Source: Acidobacteriota bacterium
GTDB lineage: Bacteria > Acidobacteriota > Terriglobia > Terriglobales > Acidobacteriaceae
Direction of reading: 5' to 3'
DNA: 6,904 nt
Assembly (NCBI GenBank): GCA_019247235.1
Contig: JAFAPG010000198.1
Span: 1-6,904, forward strand
Made by a program: the position numbers and the translations under genes. Position 1 is the first letter of the stretch, and each line of letters opens with the position of its first letter. Positions 1 to 6,247 of the stretch are shown here, piece by piece. The notes beneath the pieces are model-generated. The model ran no database searches and had not been told where the DNA came from. It saw nothing but the letters and a program-made list of their open reading frames with translations.

Positions 1-717
1 CTTCTCGGTTTCCGTTCTCGTCGGTTCAGGCGCGTTGGCGAACATGGCGTCAATGGCATGGGACACCCGATCGACATCCTGGGGAGAGTCGACCAGGATG
101 GCAAAAAAGCCAGCCGTACCCTTGGCAAACGACACGCCTTCTTCGACGTACTTCCAGTTGAAGTAGAGCGCATTGTTGGGAAGCTCCGCCGTGAAGATTC
201 CACGCACGTTCAGGTCGAGCTGGATTGGGTAGATGTCGCCTTGCAAGACAATGCGATCGCCAAGCTTCCACCCGTACTTCCTCGCTAGTTCCGCATCCAC
301 AACGCAGCCGGCGCGATCTTTCTTCCAGGCTTCGAGCTGCTCGGGGGGAATCGACAACTCGGGATAGATAGCGAAAAATTCCTCGGGATCGGTGCCAAAG
401 CGGGCGAAGAAATTCTTTTGTGTCGTATCTTTATACACGCCCCCGAACCAGTTCATATTGACCACATGGGTGACGCCGGGAACATGGCGAATCTTGTCGC
501 GATAATACCCCGGTATTAAATTGGCCAGCGAGACCTTGTGACGTGTGATCAGACGCTGGTTGGACTGCGCTGAACGCAGATCGTCACCATAAAAGGCGCG
601 CCAAATGGACATCAAAAAAGAGAGCAGCAGCAGAGGAAAGGCGATACTAAAGATGGTTAAAAAGGTGCGCCGCTTGTTGCGAAACGCGTTTTTTCTAACA
701 AATCGAGCTAGCGTCAT
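1..717 (-). CDS. ABC transporter permease, FtsX/MacB-type, N-terminal part (runs off left edge)
   Basis: Reading leftward from the ATG at 717 gives 239 uninterrupted codons to the window edge, so the C-terminus is missing. The start is supported by GGAG at 725-728, 7 bases upstream. The protein opens with a short basic segment (MTLARFVRKNAFRNKRRT), followed by a hydrophobic helix at about residues 19-40. The rest is a long soluble region with the character of the MacB periplasmic core domain, including KYGWKLGDRIVLQGDIYPI, typical of the beta-rich extracytoplasmic part of these permeases. In the family, the three remaining membrane helices lie in the missing C-terminal half, and a separate ATPase powers export or other mechanical work at the membrane. 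No ATPase is visible here; it may lie beyond the left edge. The substrate cannot be told. The family call is fairly firm, the function open. Confidence 0.82.
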   Translation of the reverse strand, partial: MTLARFVRKNAFRNKRRTFLTIFSIAFPLLLLSFLMSIWRAFYGDDLRSAQSNQRLITRHKVSLANLIPGYYRDKIRHVPGVTHVVNMNWFGGVYKDTTQKNFFARFGTDPEEFFAIYPELSIPPEQLEAWKKDRAGCVVDAELARKYGWKLGDRIVLQGDIYPIQLDLNVRGIFTAELPNNALYFNWKYVEEGVSFAKGTAGFFAILVDSPQDVDRVSHAIDAMFANAPEPTRTETEK

Positions 718-724
718 CGACAAA

Positions 725-728
725 CTCC
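725..728 (-). promoter_or_regulatory. Ribosome binding site of the ABC permease
   Basis: Read on the minus strand this is GGAG, followed by 7 bases and then the ATG at 717. It decides the start: another ATG 13 bases upstream of it is out of frame. Confidence 0.7.
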
Positions 729-741
729 ATGAAAGCCTCTG

Positions 742-761
742 TCACCTAATAGTAAAGGTGA
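742..761. promoter_or_regulatory. Perfect 6-bp inverted repeat in the permease 5' leader
   Basis: TCACCT at 742-747 and AGGTGA at 756-761 are perfect inverted arms around an 8-base AT-rich centre. The element lies 25-44 bases upstream of the permease ATG, downstream of the candidate promoter at 793-821. That position would suit an operator or a leader hairpin. No run of T follows on either strand, so it is not a normal terminator. Function is inferred from position only. Confidence 0.35.
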
Positions 762-792
762 AAGACGCAGAGGGCGGCTCTTCAGCATAGAA

Positions 793-821
793 CATAAAGT
801 AAAACATAAATCCGCTAACAA
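793..821 (-). promoter_or_regulatory. Candidate promoter for the ABC permease
   Basis: On the minus strand, TTGTTA (816-821) is separated by 17 bases from TTTATG (793-798). This resembles a weak sigma-70-type -35/-10 pair in an AT-rich patch that stands out from its GC-rich surroundings. The octamer AACATAAA also occurs twice here (791-798 and 803-810), 12 bases apart. The match to consensus is only partial. Confidence 0.3.
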
Positions 822-902
822 AAACCATCGCGGCATTCTTCTTATCCTTAGGGTCACCGACCGGCCCCGCCTTGCCAAGTGCACATCGTCAGCGAGCGAA
901 TC

Positions 903-914
903 TGACATTTGTCA
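903..914. promoter_or_regulatory. Short dyad TGACA-N2-TGTCA, possible operator
   Basis: TGACA (903-907) and TGTCA (910-914) are perfect 5-base inverted arms with a 2-base centre, about 190 bases upstream of the permease start and about 310 bases upstream of the pseudokinase ATG. Stand-alone permeases of this kind are often controlled by dimeric repressors such as PadR-type proteins, but no regulator gene is visible. A dyad of this length can occur by chance. Confidence 0.25.
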
Positions 915-1008
915 TCAAGGTGAGGATCCCTTCTCTCCTTGTGCGATACGAGAGCGGAGCTGGCAGCGTTCCCGAAATTGTGAAAAATCAGGGGTGCCCG
1001 CGCCAGGG

Positions 1009-1028
1009 GCTCGGGTGACGACCCGAGC
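1009..1028. repeat. GC-rich perfect 7-bp hairpin upstream of the pseudokinase
   Basis: GCTCGGG (1009-1015) pairs perfectly with CCCGAGC (1022-1028) around a 6-base loop, about 200 bases before the pseudokinase ATG. No T-run follows, so it is not an intrinsic terminator. It could be part of a structured leader or a protein site. Confidence 0.4.
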
Positions 1029-1227
1029 GTCGCCGGGCCATCAGCGGTCGTGGTGACCCGCCACAGGTCCAGCCGGTCTACGCCGTGCCTTGCTAAAAGG
1101 CCGATGGCCCGGGCTTTTTCTTAGGTACTTCGGTAATTCCCGGTTCGAAGAACGAATCCACTATGATCCAAGAGGTTCTCTCCCCGAGACTGGGACGCTT
1201 AGCCGGCGCCCTGGGGCAGCAACTCAA

Positions 1228-3552
1228 ATGGCGAACAAAATCGGGCGTTTCGAAATAATCAGTCAGATCTCGCAATCCTTTTCTTCTAGGATTTATAAAG
1301 CCCTTGATCCGGAAGGTGGCCAGACAGTGGCCTTAAAGGTAGTAGCGCTCGAGCGGGTCCCGGACCGCGAGGCTTTGATCAAGCGTGTCTTTGAAGAGGC
1401 TGATCAAGCCAAGCCGCTTAACAGCCCCAACATTTCGAGCCTTTACGGGGTCGGCGATGACGGCGACCTACTGTTGGCAGCGAGCGAATACGTTCAAGGA
1501 AATTCGATTGCCACCATGCTGGCGCGCAAGGAAGGGTTCTCCATTTGGGATATTCAGGATATCGCGCGTCAGCTCTGCCATGCTCTTGAGCATGCTCAGG
1601 TTCATAAAGTGATGCATCAGGCGCTTGAGCCGGCAAAGGTCATGGTGCAGTGGGACGGCACGGTGAAGGTCCTCGGCTTTGGCATCTCCACCATGACTTC
1701 CTCCACTCAAGACTCCTGCTCAATTTGTGAACTACAGTACTGCGCGTCTCCCGAGCAGCTCTGTGGCCAGACCTGCGACGCGCGCTCGGCGATCTTTACC
1801 TTGGGCGCGATCCTCTACGAGATGGCCACGGAACAGAAAGCCTTTCCTGGGGCAACCAGCGAGGAGGTTCGCGCGGCCATTGCTGAAAAGCCGCCGGTTC
1901 AGCCAGCCAGGCTCAAACCGAACCTGAACCCGGTACTCAACCAATTAATTATGAAGGCGCTGGCCAAATCGCCTGACCAGCGATATGGGTCAGCGGAAGA
2001 GCTAGTGCGCGACCTTGAGCAATGCAAATCGGGCGGAGCCCGAACGGCTGCGGCCGCGGCCGCTTCTAGCGCTACGATCCAGCCGGAGCAACAATTTGCC
2101 GCTTCCTGGCAAAGGTCTAAGGCGCCTGTTGCCAGCTCGCAAGCATCGTTCGCGCCAACGACCGTCAGCGCTCGCGTCTCGAAAGCCCGAGCGGCTGCGC
2201 CCCTGTCGACTCCCAAGGAAACATCGACCTTCGCCGTGGATCCCTTGGTTGCCGAACGAGGTGGGTCGACACCACAGCCGAACAAGACATTTTCCGATAT
2301 CGACGAACTACCGCCGCTCAAGCAAGTCACACTTAGTGCGGCGGAGGTTGCTCCAGTCGAGGCCGAGATCGTTCAAGGAGCCTCAATAGCAGAGTTTAAG
2401 AAGGCTGGCGAAGAGAAGCCCACGATTGAAGTTCGCGAGCTCGCCGAAAAGGCGCTGGCGGAAATCCGCAAGACTCCGCCCAAGCTTTATGTCTTTGCCA
2501 TCGCCGGCGCGGTTGCAGTCATTGTGCTAATCGTTGGCACGATGGCACTCCACAACTTCTATGAGGAGCGGCGTGAGCAGGGAGCTCCGGCGAGCGCCGT
2601 GCAAGCGCTAACCGGGGCGGAACAAGATACGGGGGCGTCGGCCAAGGCGCAGCCGAGCCCTGCTTCTCGGGTTGACAGCGCTCCTCCGTCGGCCACCGAA
2701 ACTATCGCGCCAGCCGCAGGAGGGCAAACGCCTCCATCCCCGCGCAAGCAGTCCGCCCCTGAGGCGGCGAAGGAACAACCTTCGCTCTCGACGGCGGAGA
2801 GGACAAAAAAAGCCAAGTTGCGGGCGAGCGCAGCTTCTTCGGCCTGGGCACAAGTTTCGGTGGATTCTACCCCCGCGGGAGCGCAGATTGTCTTTGATGG
2901 TGCTGCTTTGTGCCAGAGCCCATGCCGGTTGACCGACATCGCGCCAGGGCAGCACACGATGTCAGCAAGCAGAGCCGGCTTTGCTGCGGTTACGCGCAAC
3001 TTATCGCTAGGACGCGGAGAACGGGCGACCATTTCAGTTGAACTTCATCCCTTGGCAGGTATTGTGTCGGTGGCCAGCACGCCCGCCGGTGCCGCCATTG
3101 TGATCGATGGAACCGATACGGGAAAGCTGACGCCCTCTCAGATCAGCGTGTCGGCAGCTGGCGCGCACACCGTAACATTGCGGCGATATGGGTATCTTGA
3201 GGCCAGCGATCCCATCCATGTGGAGCTCGGTCAAACGGCCACCGTCAATCTTACCTTGACGCATCTAGGCAATACCGAGGAGATCCGGGCTGCCAATGGC
3301 AAGTTCAAGAAGATGTTCGGGCGTGAGGACAACTCCGGCATGGGTATTGTGAGCGTCAAGACCCAACCTAAGGGCGCGCAAATTATGGTGAACGACCGCT
3401 TGCTCGAGAAGAGCAGCCCTTTCGATTTCTACCTCAATCCCGGCACCTACGTGATTGACATCTCGATGGCTGGATATCAGACCGTGCACCGGGTAATCAA
3501 ACTGCAAGAAGGAGAGAAGCTGGCTATCCAAGAGACCCTGCCCGTCCAATAG
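1228..3552 (+). CDS. Membrane-anchored Ser/Thr pseudokinase with three PEGA domains
   Basis: 774 residues from the ATG at 1228. Residues 6-275 follow the layout of bacterial Ser/Thr kinases: GRFEII start, VALKV with Lys37, helix-C Glu57, a YCASPEQL segment in the APE position, and a LGAILYEMAT helix. The catalytic parts are broken. The glycine loop is replaced by a Ser/Gln-rich stretch, HRD reads HQA (130-132), the following Asn is Lys137, and DFG reads GFG (150-152). Phosphoryl transfer is therefore unlikely; this looks like a pseudokinase. A Ser/Ala/Pro-rich linker leads to one membrane helix (about 420-442), then an Ala/Pro-rich spacer, then three PEGA-type beta domains at about 540-609, 612-680 and 707-774, each with a S/T-x-P-x-G-A core. 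PEGA domains are thought to lie outside the cytoplasmic membrane and contact the envelope. A TTG start at 1090 would add 46 residues without domain features; the ATG sits directly before the kinase fold, but its ribosome site is weak (GGGG at 1213-1216). The gene ends at a strong hairpin. Confidence 0.88.
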   Translation: MANKIGRFEIISQISQSFSSRIYKALDPEGGQTVALKVVALERVPDREALIKRVFEEADQAKPLNSPNISSLYGVGDDGDLLLAASEYVQGNSIATMLARKEGFSIWDIQDIARQLCHALEHAQVHKVMHQALEPAKVMVQWDGTVKVLGFGISTMTSSTQDSCSICELQYCASPEQLCGQTCDARSAIFTLGAILYEMATEQKAFPGATSEEVRAAIAEKPPVQPARLKPNLNPVLNQLIMKALAKSPDQRYGSAEELVRDLEQCKSGGARTAAAAAASSATIQPEQQFAASWQRSKAPVASSQASFAPTTVSARVSKARAAAPLSTPKETSTFAVDPLVAERGGSTPQPNKTFSDIDELPPLKQVTLSAAEVAPVEAEIVQGASIAEFKKAGEEKPTIEVRELAEKALAEIRKTPPKLYVFAIAGAVAVIVLIVGTMALHNFYEERREQGAPASAVQALTGAEQDTGASAKAQPSPASRVDSAPPSATETIAPAAGGQTPPSPRKQSAPEAAKEQPSLSTAERTKKAKLRASAASSAWAQVSVDSTPAGAQIVFDGAALCQSPCRLTDIAPGQHTMSASRAGFAAVTRNLSLGRGERATISVELHPLAGIVSVASTPAGAAIVIDGTDTGKLTPSQISVSAAGAHTVTLRRYGYLEASDPIHVELGQTATVNLTLTHLGNTEEIRAANGKFKKMFGREDNSGMGIVSVKTQPKGAQIMVNDRLLEKSSPFDFYLNPGTYVIDISMAGYQTVHRVIKLQEGEKLAIQETLPVQ

Positions 3553-3574
3553 CCAGCGTTGCAGTCAAAGAATA

Positions 3575-3602
3575 AGGCCGCCTAAATGTTTCTAGGCGGC
3601 CT
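3575..3602. terminator. Bidirectional hairpin terminator between convergent genes
   Basis: Arms AGGCCGCCTA (3575-3584) and TAGGCGGCCT (3593-3602) are a perfect 10-bp inverted repeat around an 8-base loop. The hairpin lies 22 bases after the pseudokinase stop and 23 bases beyond the stop of the convergent secreted-protein gene. The downstream tails (GTTCTTCC on plus, TATTCTTT on minus) are T-rich but not pure T-runs. It can serve both genes, probably better in the minus direction. Confidence 0.8.
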
Positions 3603-3625
3603 GTTCTTCCCCCCTAACCAACAAC

Positions 3626-4015
3626 CTAGCGATATCCGTACCCGCGAAACGCGCTGCTATACCCCTCGCGGTAGGCATCCGCGTAATGCTCGCGATATTC
3701 GTGGATGCTGCCGAATTGGGGACGATAGCCGTGATCGGCGTCGTCATAGCGTCCCCGCGGTCGCGGATTAAAAGGCTTGCCTCTCCACATATCCTCGCGG
3801 GCGATCTCGGCCCCGTCACGAAAACCTATGTCTCTTGCCACATGCATGCCGTGCCGGAAGTCCGCGCCGTAGTCATCGCGATCGTAGCGGTACCCGTCAT
3901 GATCATACCGATAGTCATCTCGATCGTAGTAAGAGTGATCTTCGGCGGCTGCATAACCCAGCAAGCCGGCAAAAATCGCGCACGCGAGCAGCGCTCGTCT
4001 TAGCTTAGATTTCAT
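3626..4015 (-). CDS. Small secreted Tyr/Asp/Arg-rich protein of unknown function
   Basis: 129 residues. A basic N-terminus (MKSKLRR) and a hydrophobic run to about residue 20 form a clear signal peptide, with likely cleavage after AAA at 22-24. The mature protein is very hydrophilic. It begins with three 7-residue repeats of the form YDxDxYx (residues 30-36, 37-43, 44-50), then a segment with ARDIGFRDGAEIARED and a C-terminal half rich in Tyr, Arg and His with spaced Gly-Tyr motifs. Short secreted proteins of this style, with a GxRDG...A/G-R-x-D segment and Y-rich tail, are to my memory common in Acidobacteria and unassigned; I cannot name the family. The start is firm: GGAGGG at 4021-4026 lies 5 bases before the ATG. 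The gene is monocistronic by context, between a convergent hairpin and a divergent promoter region. Charge and repeats suggest envelope or surface binding, which is inference. Confidence 0.8.
   Translation of the reverse strand: MKSKLRRALLACAIFAGLLGYAAAEDHSYYDRDDYRYDHDGYRYDRDDYGADFRHGMHVARDIGFRDGAEIAREDMWRGKPFNPRPRGRYDDADHGYRPQFGSIHEYREHYADAYREGYSSAFRGYGYR
3866..3928 (-). repeat. Three tandem 21-bp repeats coding YDxDxYx
   Basis: Three consecutive 21-base units encode YDRDDYR, YDHDGYR and YDRDDYG, just after the signal peptide of the secreted protein. Units 1 and 3 are nearly the same at the base level (TACGATCG, then GATGACTA), while unit 2 has drifted. This suggests internal duplication of a short unit. 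Confidence 0.75.
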
Positions 4016-4171
4016 ATTGACCCTCCACGCGGGGTTGGGCTGGAAGTTGCCTGCTCATGGGCCCGGTCCTCGCCCCCTCCGTACACAACTTTTCGAACCC
4101 CAGAGCCGGGCTAAAGTTTCGTAGGCCTGGCGGCGCAATGGTAGACTTCGGTTGATTTTCAGGCCGGCAAT
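4016..4171. other. Divergent intergenic region, likely promoters for both sides
   Basis: These 156 bases separate the secreted-protein gene (minus) from the dehydrogenase cluster (plus), so at least one promoter per direction is expected. I find no confident -35/-10 pair on either strand. The only clear element is the GGAGGG ribosome site at 4021-4026. Confidence 0.4.
4021..4026 (-). promoter_or_regulatory. Strong ribosome binding site of the secreted protein
   Basis: GGAGGG on the minus strand, 5 bases before the ATG at 4015. It is the best Shine-Dalgarno match in the window and suggests good expression of this small gene. Confidence 0.75.
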
Positions 4172-5026
4172 ATGGGAATCGAGCTAAAGCACATCGGGGT
4201 TATCGGGGCAGGGACAATGGGCAACGGAATTGCCCAGGTATTTGCCCAAAGTGGATATGCAATCACCTTGTGTGATGTGGAACGATCGACGCTCGAACGC
4301 GCGCTCGGCAGGATTCGGAAGAACCTGGATAGAGAAGTGGCGAAGGGCAAAATCACAGGAGCCGAGCAATCGGCCACGCTCGAACGCATCGTGACTGTGA
4401 CCGAGCGCGAGGCGCTTGCGGCTTGCGATCTGGTCGTTGAAGCGGCTTGGGAGAAACTCGAAACCAAAGCCGAGCTTCTCTCCCACCTCGATCGGATCTG
4501 CCGGGCCGAGATCATTCTGGCCTCGAACACTTCTTCGATTTCCATTACCAAGCTGGGGGCCGTAACCTCACGGCCGGAGAAGGTCATCGGCATGCACTTT
4601 TTTAATCCGGTGCCGGTGATGAAACTAGTCGAGGTCGTGCGCGGGTTGAGAACTGCGGACGAGACTTTTACCCTGATCCGTGATCTTGCCCTTTCGCTGG
4701 GAAAAACCCCGGTTGAGGTTCATGACGCACCCGGCTTTGTCTCCAACCGGGTTTTGATGCCCCTGCTGAACGAGGCCATGTTTGTAGTGATGGAGGGCGT
4801 GGCTAGTGCGGAGTCAGTCGATCAAGTCTTTCGACTGGGAATGAATCACCCTATGGGACCGCTCGAATTGGCCGACTTCATCGGGCTGGATGTTTGCCTT
4901 GACATCATGCGGGTCTTGCAAAAAGGTCTGGGAGACCCTCGATATCGTCCCTGCCCGCTGCTGGTCAAGATGGTCGACGCCGGATGGCTGGGACGAAAAT
5001 CAGGGCAAGGATTCTACAACTATTAG
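4172..5026 (+). CDS. hbd: 3-hydroxyacyl-CoA (3-hydroxybutyryl-CoA) dehydrogenase
   Basis: 284 residues, the usual length of the single-function short-chain enzyme, so apparently complete. It interconverts (S)-3-hydroxyacyl-CoA and 3-oxoacyl-CoA with NAD(P) in the cytoplasm, in beta-oxidation or butyrate-type metabolism. The N-terminal Rossmann fold carries GAGTMG at 12-17 and Asp35 at the end of the second strand, which suits NAD. The active site is intact: Ser121 in SNTSS, His142 in MHFFNPVPVMKLVE, Glu154, and Asn192 in DAPGFVSNR, with the same spacing as in mammalian HAD (Ser137, His158, Glu170, Asn208). The C-terminal helical domain has the NHPMGPLELADFIGLD motif and the closing GRKSGQGFYNY. 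No thiolase or crotonase gene is nearby, so the exact pathway is open. The ribosome site is weak (AGG at 4161-4163). It starts a plus-strand cluster, and the next gene begins 2 bases after its stop. Symbols paaH or fadB2 could equally apply. Confidence 0.95.
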   Translation: MGIELKHIGVIGAGTMGNGIAQVFAQSGYAITLCDVERSTLERALGRIRKNLDREVAKGKITGAEQSATLERIVTVTEREALAACDLVVEAAWEKLETKAELLSHLDRICRAEIILASNTSSISITKLGAVTSRPEKVIGMHFFNPVPVMKLVEVVRGLRTADETFTLIRDLALSLGKTPVEVHDAPGFVSNRVLMPLLNEAMFVVMEGVASAESVDQVFRLGMNHPMGPLELADFIGLDVCLDIMRVLQKGLGDPRYRPCPLLVKMVDAGWLGRKSGQGFYNY

Positions 5027-5028
5027 CC

Positions 5029-5373
5029 ATGCGCGGCTCTGACCTCGGTCTCTATATGCTGGCCCTGTTGCTCGGCGTGAGCGCTGGTCTGGCCGAGGTT
5101 CGTCTGGGGGATTTCTTATTCACCGCACTCATTGTGTCCGTTTCGACCTTAGTTCTCGGCTCGCTTCGCCCGACTGGCGCCTGGCGATGGGCGCTCCTGG
5201 TAGGTGCCGGTGTGCCGCTAGTGCGTCTGGTGGCCTACGCCTGGTTGGGACTGAAACCTTACCGGGCTCAGATTTGGGAGTCGTTTTTGGGTTTCGCTAC
5301 CGGAACTGCCGGTTCCTATGCCGGCGTTCTTGCGCGTAAGGGCATCGATGAGTTGCTTCGCTCGCGAGAGTAA
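5029..5373 (+). CDS. Small integral membrane protein of unknown function
   Basis: 114 residues from the ATG at 5029, two bases after the dehydrogenase stop. The frame is open further upstream (ATG at 4984), but that start would overlap the dehydrogenase by 43 bases and add only a basic stretch, so the later ATG is preferred. Hydrophobic helices lie at about 6-22, 28-46 and 53-74, with a weaker one at 83-101; the tail is charged (ARKGIDELLRSRE). I do not recognise the family. There is no good Shine-Dalgarno close to the start, and the 2-base gap suggests translation coupled to the upstream gene. The Gly-rich fourth helix and the short loops would suit a small accessory or scaffold protein, but nothing in the sequence shows a substrate or partner. 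Confidence 0.72.
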   Translation: MRGSDLGLYMLALLLGVSAGLAEVRLGDFLFTALIVSVSTLVLGSLRPTGAWRWALLVGAGVPLVRLVAYAWLGLKPYRAQIWESFLGFATGTAGSYAGVLARKGIDELLRSRE

Positions 5374-5438
5374 GATTGTAGCCGCTTAACCAAAGAGTTA
5401 CTCCCGTTTCCACAGTAGGTGAATGTATCCTCGAGCCC

Positions 5439-6242
5439 ATGGGTGTTTCGGTTTGCGTGCTCGCCAGCGGCAGCCGAGGGAATGCTGCTGTCATTGAAAG
5501 TTCGAAGGCGCGCTTGTTGGTTGACGCCGGCATCTCCTGCCGCGAGACCTACAAGCGACTGAGATCGCAAAACCTGGATCCTCAGAGTATCTCCGCCATT
5601 CTTATCACGCACGAGCATGCCGACCATGTTCATGGACTCAATACGCTGGTCAAAAAATGGAAGGGGCCGGTGTACATGACGGGCGCCACCTACCAGGCTT
5701 GGTCACGGGCCTTGCGCGATGAACTGGGAGAAGTGGCGAAACTTAAAAAGATCGAGGTTTTCTCTGCCGGACGGTCATTTCAAATCGCTGACATCACGGT
5801 AACACCATTCACCATTCCGCATGACGCGGTCGATCCGGTGGGCTTCACTTTTTGCGCCGAAGGAGCGAAAGTCGCGATCGCCACCGATCTTGGATACATG
5901 CCCGCGAGCGTATGCGATCACCTACGAAACTCCGACGTCTTAGTCATCGAATCCAATCATGATATAGAAATGCTACGCGTAGGCCCATATCCCTGGTCGG
6001 TGAAGCAGCGCGTCATGAGCCGGGTCGGGCACCTGTCGAATGACTCTCTGGCCCGTTTTTTTGCAAAAGACTATGATGGAGGTGCATCTTTCATAGTGCT
6101 GGCGCATCTGTCAGAGCAGAATAATCACCCAGAGCTGGCTTGGCGAGCGGCCGAGAAGGCGTTGGGACGAAGGAGAACTCTGCTGAGCAATCGACTCCTT
6201 TTGGCATCGCAGAATGCCGCGATCGAGAGTATTCGCCTTTAA
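5439..6242 (+). CDS. Metallo-beta-lactamase-fold hydrolase, YycJ/WalJ-like
   Basis: 267 residues, the usual length for the family. The protein opens with the family signature VCVLASGSRGNAAVIE, then LLVDAGIS, and the metal-binding THEHADH motif (His58, His60, Asp62, His63). His128 in TIPHDAVDPVGF and Asp150 in ATDLGY supply further metal ligands, followed by VLVIESNHD and a C-terminal SRVGHLSND and LAHLSEQNNHPELA pair of His-containing motifs. All ligands of a two-metal site are present, so it is probably active. YycJ/WalJ proteins are cytoplasmic and are thought to act as nucleases, with links to cell-wall control or DNA repair in Firmicutes; the substrate here is unknown. The start matches the family N-terminus exactly, though there is no clear ribosome site. 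It lies 65 bases after the small membrane gene and 5 bases before the next one. No WalK/WalR genes are present, so the Firmicute context does not apply. Confidence 0.92.
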   Translation: MGVSVCVLASGSRGNAAVIESSKARLLVDAGISCRETYKRLRSQNLDPQSISAILITHEHADHVHGLNTLVKKWKGPVYMTGATYQAWSRALRDELGEVAKLKKIEVFSAGRSFQIADITVTPFTIPHDAVDPVGFTFCAEGAKVAIATDLGYMPASVCDHLRNSDVLVIESNHDIEMLRVGPYPWSVKQRVMSRVGHLSNDSLARFFAKDYDGGASFIVLAHLSEQNNHPELAWRAAEKALGRRRTLLSNRLLLASQNAAIESIRL

Positions 6243-6247
6243 TTCGA

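Larger units (their letters stand above)
718..1227. other. Divergent intergenic region between permease and pseudokinase
   Basis: About 510 bases with no convincing gene. The permease side (718-830) is AT-rich and carries the ribosome site, an inverted repeat and a candidate promoter. The middle holds the short dyad TGACA-TT-TGTCA (903-914). The pseudokinase side (960-1130) is GC-rich and hairpin-prone. A TTG-initiated extension of the kinase frame from 1090 is possible, but its 46 residues show no domain character, so I treat it as leader. TATGAT at 1162-1167 resembles a -10 box but has no good -35 at 16-18 bases. I recognise no riboswitch or tRNA. Confidence 0.55.

Noticed and set aside
58..288. 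Plus-strand open frame of 76 codons inside the permease
   Set aside because: The minus strand encodes a continuous permease N-terminus here, with a good start and ribosome site.
1142..1160. GGTTCGAA resembling a tRNA T-loop
   Set aside because: It is part of a small hairpin (GGTTCG/CGAATC) and no cloverleaf can be built around it.
1899..2330. Minus-strand open frame of 143 codons opposite the kinase linker
   Set aside because: Antisense to a well-supported gene; no ribosome site or recognisable motif.
2559..3032. Long open frame on the minus strand (157 codons) opposite the pseudokinase linker and PEGA region
   Set aside because: It is a shadow of the high-GC, Ala/Pro-rich coding strand, with low-complexity Cys/Ala/Ser composition and no domain character.
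3968..3990. Lipobox-like LLAC in the signal peptide of the secreted protein
   Set aside because: Cys12 is too close to the N-terminus, in the middle of the hydrophobic core; the AAA site at 22-24 fits ordinary signal peptidase cleavage better.
4126..4190. tRNA-like stretch with GCAATGGTAGA resembling a D-arm before the dehydrogenase
   Set aside because: No acceptor stem, no T-arm consensus and no proper anticodon stem; it overlaps the start of a firm coding gene.
4159..4593. Minus-strand open frame of 144 codons opposite the dehydrogenase
   Set aside because: Antisense to a gene whose active-site residues are all in place; composition is that of a shadow frame.
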